64,000 bases of DNA from Podospora pseudoanserina. Lineage: Eukaryota; Ascomycota; Sordariomycetes; Sordariales; Podosporaceae. Location of the stretch: NCBI RefSeq assembly GCF_035222485.1, contig NC_085921.1, positions 1,364,001-1,428,000 of the forward strand. The letters run 5' to 3'. Position numbers and translations under genes: made by a program. This document shows, in pieces, positions 23,018 through 34,126 of the stretch (position 1 is its first letter; every line of letters starts with the position of its first letter). The notes under the pieces were generated by a model. That model had not been told where the DNA came from, ran no database searches, and saw nothing but the letters and a program-made list of their open reading frames with translations.

Positions 23018-25322
23018 GGATGATTTATGAAATTATTTTTGAGGGGTTGATACCATGGGAGAGATAGCGCTGGATTTGTTTGCGGATTATGTAGCCTTGA
23101 AGTGTTTTAGCATCGAGTTTAGGTGATTTTGAGCTGTCTTTGCCAGAAATGTGAATTGTTCGAAGAACGTCCATTCATCCATCAAATTCTCCAGATCGAG
23201 ATGCGACCACTGGTAAAAATGGCAAGTAAGGCAATGTCAAACTTGAGTTTCGACAGCTATGTCCTTGATAGCAAATGCCGGCAAGGCTCTGCCCTTCATC
23301 ACGTCAATACCACTTTTATAGTGCTTGTGCAACACCCAACAAAAAGCAAAGTCAGCATCATCTTGTTTATGTCACCCTCTCTCGGTTTGGCAAAAAAAAA
23401 AAGACAGCTTTAGACCACAGATAAGAAGGATCCAGTGGCGTGCCCTGGCACCCTCCTTCAGCAACAGCGGGCCGAAAGAATGGGTGTGGTGGGCTGCAAA
23501 AAGGGGGTCTCTATGGCTTGCTATGTAGGTTGGCAAGCACATCATAGGTACATCGGATACCAACCAACCAGGTCTTATCATCAACGTGGGAGAAAGAGCG
23601 ATAAGTGTAAACAGCCAACCGCACCGAGGCCAAGTAATGTTCGGCAGTTTTTGAAGCAAGCAGCGTCCTGTGATCTTGTTGCATACAATACCTATCTGAT
23701 TTTGAGCGGTTGTTGACAAACCAAGATCTTGTTTACTTGACCGCTGACATGAGGACTAAGTATCACCAAGGCAGGCCGAAACTGCCGAGATCTCTCAACA
23801 TTCTCACCTACCTAATGTACAGACCTTCACACTGCATTGTGCTGTAGTTATGGGAATGTGCTGTGTCGCTTTCAAGTGCCATCCCCTCATTTGTCTGATC
23901 TGTCTCATGACCGTCATTGTCACAGCCATCACACAGAAATCCAGCCTTTTTTTCCCCTGAAAAGAGCACAGACGGAAGTTCGGCAGCGAGAAGAAAAGGG
24001 GGGGAAAACCCGACAGTTTGGTTTTGCCGCTTTGATTGGGAATTTCCCCAAGGTGGTGCATGTTCTATTGGGCGGGATGGGGGGATTGGGGAGGGGGGAA
24101 CCAACAGATGGATAACCAAGGAAAATCAATCTATTTGACAGTGTGCGGTGGTTGATGCGCTGCATGCATGATGATGGAGCTGCGGATGATGAATGGCTTG
24201 CTTTGGTGGGGATGGGATAGGTACTGTAGGGAAAGGTGAGATGATGCACAAGAGGAGACGGAGACACAGATTGTCATTACCAGCATAACACAGCAGATGT
24301 CAGTTGATGTCATGGTGCTGAGCCCGAGAGATGCGGGCCTGCCAGTGGGTGAATGGATGGCCAAGTGGATTGGTGGTGAAGTGCTCACCGGATTGAGAGA
24401 ATGTGTGAGAGAGTTGGTTGGGTTCTTGGGGGCCAAAGTTTATCGAGAGAACAACTTTCAGCTGGTTCCCAATCAGGAAAAGAGTGGGCCACGGGTAAAA
24501 GAGCGGTTTGCCAATCACGACGGGCGGGTTGGTTGAACTCGCAGGGGCCCTTGCATGGGCAGTGACCACTTCTGGGCTGTGAATGGTCAATGCTGCTGAG
24601 CACATGCATTGCTAGCGTGCGACCTTGGAACGGCACAGCGGCTTTGGCATCTCTGAGAGAGTGACGATCACTCTGTGAGCATTTTCAAACGGTGCAAGAC
24701 AACCCCCAATCACACCAACCATAGAGGTTGAACCCCCGCCCGCCACCATGGGCCACCCTTTTAATGCGTTGAACAGGACCCCGGAGGTGGTTGACGGCTG
24801 AGTCTAATGAGTGGGAGGTGTGTCCAGCTCGGTGGCTGTTGTCTGTGTTTGTGCTGTTGTTTCCCTTCACCAACAACAATCCAAGTCTCGTCACTGTCAC
24901 ATCTGCAAAAGCACAAGCTTCCAGTCTCTTTTCCTCCAGGGACCCATCCAGACAAAAGTGCGCGCTTAACCTGACATCCCGAAGATCGAAGCACGTTTCT
25001 CCTCTGTTTTACTCTATAACACCGTCATCGTGCCACCAGGAAAGAAGAGAGGCAGGTCGGAATGTCACACAGAGAATCTGGACGGCAATAAACGTCTATT
25101 CTTCCCGTTCCTAGCTGCTGCATCCTCCCCGCACAGCACCGCATAATACCCAGTACCCGAAAGGAATAACGACGGACGAAAGACGGCAGAACCCAGCGAG
25201 TGGTTCATTTCTGCAACTGCAACCAAACCACATAAACTCAGACGCCACGCATCATCACAGGTCAGAGATCATCCTCACTGCTCCTCCAACCGTGCGCGTG
25301 GATGAGGGCTACCTGAGGCAGG
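23018..25322. other. Gene-poor region
   Basis: 2.3 kb between two plus-strand genes. Frames of up to 117 codons overlap on both strands without recognisable features. Purine/pyrimidine tracts occur around 23990-24100. The last 400 bases are the leader of the next gene. Confidence 0.5.
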
Positions 25323-26984
25323 ATGCCGTCCACTGCTGCTCGCCTTGCCCTCGCGGCTCTGGTGACAGTAACGACCTCACCGCTGGCCGCCAACGCTCTG
25401 CTGGGCACACCTGGATCACCATGCGAGAAGCACTGCAGCAACCAGCAGGACCACACGGCGCGGGATGAGATTGTTTGTGATAGGGGCAGCATAGGGAAGA
25501 CAGCGGCTGGGATAGTATGGGAGAACTGCATCAATTGCCAGCTGAGGAGCAACTACACATCTGGGACCATGTCGGATCAGGCTGCTTTGCTTTGTACGTC
25601 TCCTCCGTTTTCCTTCTCATCAACATGCCTATATGGCAAGACTAATATTAACAAATCTTAGACAACCTTCGATTTGCCATGGACACCTGCCTATGGCATA
25701 GTGGCGACAGCACACCATGCACCGGATCGTAAGTCAACAACCCCCCTAAGTGTGCCTGGGCTTTGCCCGGCAGCCACGCCGCAATCCTCCCGTATGCCTC
25801 CGTGCTGACAGCGCCTCAGGACAGCATGCGGTCCGCTGGAAGATGCCGTGGAGTTTCGCAGGAATGACACTTCCGGCCGAACCCCATACGGCTTCTGTGA
25901 CCTATGGGAAGAGAACTTTATTCCTCGATGCTCACCATGCCTAGTTGGTGAACAGCGAGGTCGCGGCCTCTTCCTCAACAACTACCTCTGGATCCTCGAG
26001 GCTGCTTGCGAACAGAAACCAGATCCAGGATATACCATCGCCATCCAAGGCGAAGTCTTTGGTGAAAACACCGTCACCATCGTTCCACCAGAAACCACCC
26101 TCGTCGGCGTCCCAACGCCAGATTATGGCCCTGTCTCCCTCGGCGCTAGGGTGGGCATCGCCTTTGGTGGCATTGCGCTTCTTCTTATTTTGGCCGGCTT
26201 CTTCATTGTCTGCAATGGCAAGAGAAGAAGACGGGCTTTTTTAAGGGAGCTGGAAAAGCGCCACGCGCAAGCAAACCACAGGTATGGTGGCGGAGGAGGT
26301 GACATGTTTGAGACACCGGTTAGTCAGCGACCACTTAGGGGGTGGGAGAATGAGAGCCCTGTCTCTGCAGCCACCGAGGCGACGGAACGGACACTACCGC
26401 GATATATCTCGCCATACACGAGCACCTACAACAGCCCCGTTTCTGGACCAGGAGGGTCGGCGACGGTAGCGGCAAACTGGCCGTCGCTGTCACCACAGCA
26501 GATGCACAGCCAACGACTGGATCAGTTATTACAGCAGCAGTCACCTGCGCACGGGTCCCCGCCACCGGCTTTTACACAGTGGCCTTCGGTTGGGCAGGAG
26601 AAGATGGTTATGCAGACGTATACGCAGCATGAGAAGCGACAGAATGAGATTGCTATCGGGCTTGCGCTGGGAGGGGATGAGGCGAGCTTGAGGAGCAAGC
26701 CGTCGAATGGGACGATGAATAATGATCGGTATGGGTACCCGGTGGAGGACAAAGGGAAGCAGAGGGATGAGGTGTATGAGTTGAAGGAGGTCGAGAGTCC
26801 GTATAATGGGCAGGGTGGGGAGGGGATGGTGCATGGGAGTAATAATCCTTATTATCAGATGCCGAGCCCACCACAGGCACCGGTGCTGCACCACCCTGGT
26901 TATGGGAGAGCACATGGGAGTCGGCCTGGGTCGGGTGATAAGGGGGCGACGGGGTTGGGGTTGCAGAGTGTGCCTGTCTCCTGA
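25323..26984 (+). CDS. Cys-rich single-pass membrane protein, paralogue A
   Basis: Join(25323..25593, 25662..25728, 25820..26984), 500 aa. Signal peptide (MPSTAARLALAALVTVTTS), a Cys-rich ectodomain of about 200 residues (GSPCEKHC, VCDRG, WENCINCQ, NLRFAMDTCLW, TACGPLEDAVE, FCDLWEENFIPRCSPCL, YLWILEAACEQKPDPG), a transmembrane helix (ARVGIAFGGIALLLILAGFF), basic KRRRR stop-transfer, and a long disordered Gln/Ser/Pro-rich tail. Fungal homologues often carry the loose name LPXTG-domain protein. Function is unknown; a cell-surface sensor role is conceivable. Both introns interrupt codons and restore frame. The first intron sits in the Tyr codon of YNLR, the same place and phase as in paralogue B at 34127. 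The 3' half is strongly G-rich. Confidence 0.82.
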
Positions 26985-27900
26985 TGGAGAGAGCGGGCGT
27001 GTTTTTGTTGGTTTTGGTTTTGAACTGCTTTGAGCTATAATACCCGCCCCCTGAGATGATAGGGTGCATTTGGAGTTGGGTTTTGAGATGACGGTTTTTT
27101 TGTTGGGGTCTTGGATAGTGTATAAGGTTGGATATCGGTATATATTTGCGAGAAAGGGGTCGGTACATCTTCCCTGGGATGAGTAGATAGGAGATACTAC
27201 CAGGTATTATGAAGGTGCTCCAGATGATGCTGTCTGTAGAGTTTAGCCACGATATTATCACATCACAGTTGCCACTTCTCAACCAAACTGCGCATCTTCA
27301 TGCACCCACAGGATGTGATTAGACTTGTAGTCACACAGAGGTCTTCAGGGGGTGTCAAGACAAGGCCATGCTCCAGATGCTGGATTCCATTGTCGAGTCG
27401 CTGGCCAGTGTCTAACAACAGCGACAATTGATGGGCCCGAGCTTCTCTCAACATCGGATATCTGCATATCTACTCACGATAACAGGGCTCGAAGCCACGC
27501 CATGCCTCATCAAGTTAGCGCTCTCCCGCCAAGCCATACAGTTCCCCACATTATCTTTTTTGGCCTTCGTAAGAAAAATTTTGGAGAGCTTCACTCTGAG
27601 CTGCTTGCTTTCTCTCGATCGCTTCATCTCGCCCAACACCACGGTGGACAAATCGTGCGGCTCCTGAAGACCCTCCCTCTACCAGACAGCCGTCCGAATC
27701 GTGAGCCCTTTTATTCACGGACCACCCATATCACCACTGTTTTCTTTTTCTCAATTCACCTGTCCCCAAGTCGCAAATCCAGCGCGTCGAGAAAACAGAC
27801 ACCCGACTGACATTAGTCCCCCGCTACTTCGTCACCAACAACAACAAAAACAACAACACCGATCGCGAGTTGAATATATCGAATTGCGATATCCTTTACG
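26985..27900. other. Intergenic region upstream of CBF5
   Basis: 3' flank of paralogue A, then the CBF5 promoter with CT-rich and CAACAA-rich leader sequence (27700-27900). No gene seen. Confidence 0.5.
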
Positions 27901-29454
27901 ATGTCCGTCTCCAAGGATGTCATCATGCCCTCGTCGGCTCCCGCTCCCCCTGTGAACGACAATGAGCTTCCCCTCCTTCTGAAGGGCTACAACGACATGC
28001 TCGTCCGCACCAACCATTGGACTCCCATCCCCTATGGTTGTGCCCCCCACAAGCGTGATATCAAGTCCTACATCTCCAGCGGTGTCATCAACCTTGACAA
28101 GCCTTCCAACCCTTCCTCCCACGAGGTTGTCGCCTGGCTCAAGCGCATGCTTCGGTACGTCGTGTGTAAAATCGAGAAGAGAGATGGTTGGGAAAAGCGG
28201 CTAATGGAAAATGTGTTGTAGCGTTGAGAAGACTGGTCACTCTGGTACCCTTGATCCCAAGGTCACTGGCTGCTTGAGTAAGTTGGAGAAAAAAGCCCTA
28301 TGCGATTGGATCGGTGGGGGCAAAGTTATTAACATGGTGGGAAAACAGTTGTCTGCGTTGATCGCGCTACTCGTCTCGTCAAGGCCCAGCAGGGCGCTGG
28401 TAAGGAGTACGTTTGCGTGATCCGTCTCCACGACAAGGTCCCTGGTGGCGAGGCTGCCTTCGCTCAGGCCCTCGAGACCCTCACTGGTGCTCTTTTCCAG
28501 CGGCCCCCTCTTATTTCGGCCGTCAAGCGTCAGCTCCGTATCCGTACCATTCACGAGAGCAAGCTCATTGAGTTCGACAATGACCGCCACCTTGGTGTCT
28601 TCTGGGTGTCTTGCGAGGCCGGCACCTACATCCGTACTCTCTGCGTTCACCTTGGTCTTCTCCTCGGTGTTGGCGCTCACATGCAGGAGCTTCGCCGTGT
28701 CCGCTCCGGTGTCATGTCTGAGGACGATGGCAAGCTTGTCACGCTTCACGATGTTCTCGATGCCCAGTGGGCCTACGACAACGGCGGTGACGAAACCCTC
28801 CTTCGCAAGGTCATCCACCCCCTGGAGACTCTCTTGTGCACTTACAAGCGTCTCGTTGTTAAGGATACCGCTGTCAACGCCATCTGCTACGGTGCCAAGC
28901 TCACGTTGCCCGGTCTATTGAGATACTCCAAGGACATTGATGTGCACGAGGAGGTTGTTCTCATCACCACCAAGGGTGAGGCTATTGCTATTGGTATTGC
29001 GCAGATGAGCACTGTCGAGATGTCGACCTGCGACCACGGCGTCGTCGCCAAGGTCAAGCGCTGCATCATGGAGCGCGACCTTTATCCCCGCCGCTGGGGT
29101 CTCGGCCCTACTGCCATTGAGAAGAAGAAGTTGAAGTCCGATGGCAAGCTTGACAAGTATGGCCGCGCCAATGAGAACACCCCCGCCGCCTGGAAGGCCA
29201 GCTACCAGGATTACTCTGAGTCCCAGCAGGGCGCTGAGGCTGCCGCCCAGGAGGCTGCTGCCCCTCCCACCCCTGTCAAGGCTGCTGAGCCCGCTGCCGT
29301 TCCCGCCGCTTCCTCTCCTGTTAGGGAGGAGAAGGAAAAGAAGCGCAAGAGCAAGCACGAGGGCGAGACCGCCGAAGAGAAGGCGGAGCGCAAGAAGGCC
29401 AAGAAGGAAAAGAAGGAGAAGAAGTCCAAGAAGGATGCTGAGGATAGCGAGTAA
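27901..29454 (+). CDS. CBF5: H/ACA snoRNP pseudouridine synthase Cbf5 (dyskerin)
   Basis: Join(27901..28154, 28222..28277, 28349..29454), 471 aa. Catalytic subunit of H/ACA snoRNPs that converts uridine to pseudouridine in rRNA and snRNA in the nucleolus. Domain order: dyskerin-like N-terminus ([40 protein letters not shown]), TruB catalytic core with the catalytic Asp near residue 96 in [53 protein letters not shown] and [19 protein letters not shown], then a PUA domain ([24 protein letters not shown]) and a Lys/Glu-rich KKE/D tail. Two introns, the second exon only 56 nt. Codon use is strongly C-ending throughout, as in a highly expressed gene. Confidence 0.98.
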
Positions 29455-29947
29455 TGGATTTTTGAGATGCTCTGATCTTCTTTTTTTTCTCTGTCGGTTT
29501 GCACACACAACCTCTGGGCGTTTTTATTTGGGGGCTGGTCAAGGGAAAAATCGGAGGGCGTTTTGGGAGTTTTTGTCCTGTCTGATTATCATGGCATACA
29601 GCTTGTTGGGGTAGCACGTTATGCATTATACCTGGAGCTTTGCGAGTTTGTGTCGGGGGTTGCGGTGGATGTCTATATAGCTGTATGTAGTAAGAATGGA
29701 GAGTTGTACGATATATTTTGGGTGTGATGGGAATGGTTGTGGCTTTGACATGAGTGATTGTTTGTGGTGTCTTGACAGCATCTCCAACACCTTGAAGTTC
29801 TCAACTCCAAGCATAACCATGATTTTGTATGCTCCATGCTGAATATCTTCTTGGAGATTTGCAGCCACATGATTTACGATTGTTGACTATGAATTGAGAA
29901 TGGCTTCATATACTTTGAATACGGCTTGACGGAACATTGAACAAACA
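29455..29947. other. CBF5 3' flank
   Basis: 3' untranslated and intergenic DNA up to the tRNA-Phe gene. Nothing else recognised. Confidence 0.5.
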
Positions 29948-30082
29948 GCGGGTTTTTAGCTCAGTTGGGAGAGCGTCAGACTGAAGTCAAAACTTCGTTT
30001 TTATCGGTTAAAATGATATCCCGAGAAATTGGGTATCAGAAAGACAATCTGAAGCTCGTGTGTTCGATCCACACAAACCGCA
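29948..30082 (+). tRNA. tRNA-Phe (GAA) with 60-nt intron
   Basis: 5' exon 29948-29986 contains TAGCTCAGTTGGGAGAGCG (D arm) and CAGACTGAAG with anticodon GAA at 29983-29985. The 3' exon 30047-30082 has ATCTGAAG, the T arm GTGTGTTCGATCCACAC and 3' acceptor strand AAACCGC plus discriminator A. The intron starts after position 37 (29987-30046) and can form a GATA(T)CCC/GGGTATC hairpin. The intron is long for a tRNA. The junction between acceptor and D stem has five T where three are usual, so the mature RNA would be two bases longer than standard; the acceptor stem has one mismatch. It could be a normal gene with an oddity or an aging copy. Confidence 0.85.
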
Positions 30083-31232
30083 CTGTTTTCCTTTTGGGCA
30101 TTTTCACTTCCCAAGCCATGTTTGACTTTTTGTCTTTGGGAGGTCTTCAATCTATATGTTGAGCTAAAGAGCTCAACATGTCAACTTCTGGCTCGGCAAC
30201 TCTTACCTGCCCGCTGGGATTCGGAAAGAGAGGTCGGGGTTTCATCACGGCATCACGCCGATGGGTCTTTTTGACTTTGGAGGCGTCACAATGCTCATGA
30301 GGCGTGAGCCGACCGAGCTGTGCAGTTGACGACGGGTGAGCTAGGTTGATTAGGGGGAGGGCAATGGTGTTGAGATCAGCACGAGCTATGGGGTTGTTAG
30401 TGGGTTTTTGGTGTAAAGTCTGGATCATGGGGGGGAGGGGGAGTGGTATTCATGAGCTTGAGGGAAAGGTCATGAAAGTACTATGCTTTCCAGGCTTACA
30501 GAGGCTTGATGGCATTTTTTCCAGTGAAGAGGGATTTTCACTGAGCACTGAAGATCCTGCACCATCGATTGGGCGACTACGACACGAAAGACGCTTCCTC
30601 ATCTCAACCGTCCCCATCTGTGCGGTTGCCGAAGAGTACAGCTTCTCACTTTGGTAAGTTGCAGCTCCCTAGCGCGCATATACGCAATCCCCAATACGAT
30701 TTCGGACAGTAGATACAGTCCAGATTGGGCAAGCAAACAGAAGAACAATGGAAGTTCTTGTCCTTCTGAAAGGACTTTGATCTTATCAAGATACCTTACC
30801 TACTTTTCTGGCACCTGGCTTTTCTTGCTTTGACCTCCGATTCTGACTGACAACAATCACAACCCCTTTCCAGCCTCTTTTTTTTTTTTTTTTTTTTTTT
30901 TCTTTTGTTTTTGACACAGGCATCAAGTGACAAAGACCCTCTGTGCGGCCGCGCAGATTTTTACGAAAGGATAGGGAGAGGGTTTTGTGATGATGTCAAT
31001 CTTTTGAGAATTTCTCTCTTGTTTCTTGAGACTTTTGGATATTGTTTTCTTTCCTCGCTGTCGGCTTCTGACGATCTTGTCTGATTGCTAGGCCTCCTCT
31101 ATCGGGAGAGCTGAGAGACGGCTGCTCTGCTTGAACTATAGCCAGCCATTAACCGGTTGGGTCCGAACTCAACCCTTTTTCGCCACACACCTCTTTTATT
31201 AGGTTTCTAGAGGGTAAACAAACAAGAGCATC
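30083..31232. other. Intergenic region
   Basis: About 1.15 kb without a gene. A T-run of about 24 nt lies near 30878-30901. The end is the promoter of the GH43 gene. Nothing else recognised. Confidence 0.5.
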
Positions 31233-32311
31233 ATGCTCCCCACGCTCGTTACCCTCCTCCTCCTCCTCCTCCTCCTCCACCTCTCGCTTCTCCCCCTCGT
31301 CACCGCGACCGCATCCCCGTTATTAAACCGTGATTTTCCCGTAAGTTGAACCCCCTTCCCCTTAAACCCCCTGTTCTATAGGTAAGTAGACCATCCTAAT
31401 CCCCTCCTAGGACCCCTCCATCCTCCACGACTCCTCAGGAACCTACTATGCCTTCGCCACCTCCCTCCTCACCGGCCCCTCCCCAAAAAACATCCAAGTT
31501 GCCTCCGCCCCTTCCCCGTTGGGACCGTGGACCTACCTCGACATCGACCCCCTCCCCAACCCGGGCTCCTGGACCTCCGGCCCCGGCTCTTTGACCTGGG
31601 CCCCCTCGGTGGTCCGGCTATCAGACAACTCCTACGTGATGTACTACTCTGGCCAGCTCTCCGGCAACAACAGCGCATATCACTGCATCGGCGCCGCCAA
31701 GTCAACCTCCTCCGTCACAGGTCCGTACACACCCCTATCCCAGCCAATCGCTTGTCCCATTTCCCAAGGCGGGGCGATCGACCCGGCCGGGTTCCTGGAC
31801 CCCCTGACAGGGAAACGGTATCTGGTCTACAAGGTTGATGGGAACTCCCTCGGGAATGGGGGTTCGTGTGGGAACAGTGTTGCTCCTCAGGTTCCGACCC
31901 CGATAGTACTGCAGCCGGTGGCGGATGATGGGATCACTTTCGTTGGGGAGAGGGTCACGATACTGGATCGGACGGAGGAGGATGGGCCGTTGGTGGAGGC
32001 GCCGGATTTGTGGTTTGACTGGGGGACGGGGACGTATGTGCTTTTTTATAGTAATCATTGTTGGAGCGAGGAGGGGTACTCGGTGAATTATGCCACGAGC
32101 GGGGAGGTAACGGGGGTGTACAAGAGGGCGAGTAAGGGGAGTTTGGTTGCTACGGGGGATGGGTTGGGGGTTGTCGCGCGCGGGGGGCGCGAGCGCGGTC
32201 AGGAGGGTGGATGGGGACGGTGGGGGGAACAGGACGAGTATTGTTTTTCATGGGAACTGTGGGGAGGGGAGGTGTTTGTTCGGGGTTGATGTTAGTATTG
32301 GGCTTTCGTGA
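31233..32311 (+). CDS. Secreted GH43-family glycoside hydrolase, 3' end out of frame
   Basis: Join(31233..31340, 31411..32311) with one frame break; the unbroken frame stops at 32289. GH43 enzymes are five-bladed beta-propellers acting on arabinan or xylan side chains outside the cell. A very Leu-rich signal peptide precedes the catalytic core. The three catalytic acids are visible: Asp in RDFP/DPSILHD, Asp in GGAIDPAGFLDP, Glu in PLVEAPDLWFDWG. In the run of six G at 32182-32187 the frame moves: a second frame downstream reads IVFHGNCGEGRCLFGVDVSI and ends at 32311, matching the usual end of this family far better than the continuing frame. One G too many is the simplest reading. The intron holds an internal AG/GTAAGT. 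The 5' half is C-rich and the 3' half G-rich. Substrate cannot be told. Confidence 0.8.
31254..31278. repeat. (CTC)n tract coding the signal-peptide core
   Basis: About eight CTC triplets encode the Leu run in the GH43 signal peptide, so the hydrophobic core is itself a microsatellite. Confidence 0.85.
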
Positions 32312-34126
32312 GGGATACAGGGATATGAGTTTGGGTCTGAGGTAAGGAGAGATCTCATGATGGATATGAAAGCACATGGTTGGATGGTGGTTCGAGATGG
32401 GGACAGTGCTATAGTAAGCGAGGCGAAGAGATATGGCGGGATAGATATCAAAAGGCGTACATATATGAATTAATGTGTAATACGATTTTCATACTTGAAG
32501 TCGCTTTCTTTGCCATGCTGAAGAGCTTCTTCAAACAATCCATGCACGGCTCAACAAGTGGTAGCAGAGACGAAACGCACAACCCTCCAGATGGGACGAA
32601 CCAGATCCGCAGACGAGATGGTCGTCTGGTCTCAAGATTGGGTCTCGAGATCTGTGGGTGGTGGCCTATAAAGTGGCCGATATAACGGCCATGCCGCACC
32701 TCCATGGCCACATGGGGAGCCGCCCACCACCCCCTGGAAAGGGGAATCCGTTGTGATTGTGCTCTTTACGTGCGTCTTCAGTTACAAGTTGCAAGATGGT
32801 GTTGAGACAAGTCATGTTTTCGAAGACTTGGTAACGAAGCTTCAGGAATTGGCATCGTTGTGAGGCAACTCGAAGAAGACAAAGATAGAGGCTGAGGTGA
32901 TGGAAATAGAAGCAGTACCAGAGCTGAGGAGCCCTCGGTTAGTCTGTGTTCTATAGGATCGTCGATGCCCCACGCTGGTACCACCATCCATCTCTTGACT
33001 GTCTTGGTTGCTGTGTCTGCGTCACGGGACGAGATGGATGGGAAGATGGGAAAGAGTCTGTTTGAGGGCGGTAGCTGGATCCCTCGAGGTGAGATCCGAG
33101 CGCGAGACTCACAGAAAAAGACAAGAGATCACGGTGACGGGAAGAGCGCTCGCAGCGGGTAAACGGCGCTGTAAAGTCACAGCAGGTGTGTGACCCTCCC
33201 AGTGTCGTGCAGGCGCAGTTGGTGCAAGAAGCGAATGAGCTTTGGGCAGCGCCGGATGTTCGTTTAAGCTTCCAACCCCCCCATTCCCAAAGGGGATTAG
33301 CCCATGATCTTGGTGATCTCCAAGCGCCCGCCAAGACACCCTTTCCCAGATTTCTCACTCTGAACCTGAACCTCGCCGACACTCGGCATGGGCCTGGGCA
33401 GTGGGCGAAGCGCTGCGGCCGCAGATATTGACGATTCCAGAATGCCGGGTTTGGGTATTTTCCGATATGTCTTGAAGACCATCACCGTCACGGTCACTCA
33501 CCATCACTGTCACCATTACCGCCACGCTGCAGGGCTGGATTGACGAGCCAAGTGTTGGGAAGAGAGGAACACCGACGATGGAAACCATCTCCTTCTGTCA
33601 ACACACCACCACACACCACTTCTCCTCCATCAGCAGAGCAACGACACAACGGTTTTGGGTTGATGATGGTTTCTAAGAATTGACTGCAGCATGCACATCT
33701 CCATTGGCCAATCCGTCCGAGAGCGTTGCTGCCGACCAGACGAGCTCAGGTACGGTCCATCTGCCGACTGTCAGCCCTGATTGGACTGACTGGCATGAGG
33801 ACCTGGCCGGGGGTTCACCAGCGGCACATTGACAAGACTATCAGCTCCCATCACACCCTCAATGCAGGTTGGCACACCATCTGAATGCCTCCCCACTTGC
33901 CTGTTCTGGCCCCCGTCACGTCCACATTCCCCTTGACGGCGGCTCCAGAATCGATACTTGTACTGGAGTGAATCCACCTCCTCCATGTTCTTGGGTTCTT
34001 GTTGCCACTCTCGCTCGTTTGGTCCATCGACAACCACCCTTCTTTCTTCTTCAGTCCGCCCTTTTCATCATATAGTTAATTTACCTAATTCTCCCAGGCT
34101 GGATCCTGGTTCTTTACCGCTTTACA
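32312..34126. other. Gene-poor region
   Basis: 1.8 kb between two plus-strand genes. No frame here has recognisable features. The end is the leader of paralogue B. Confidence 0.5.
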
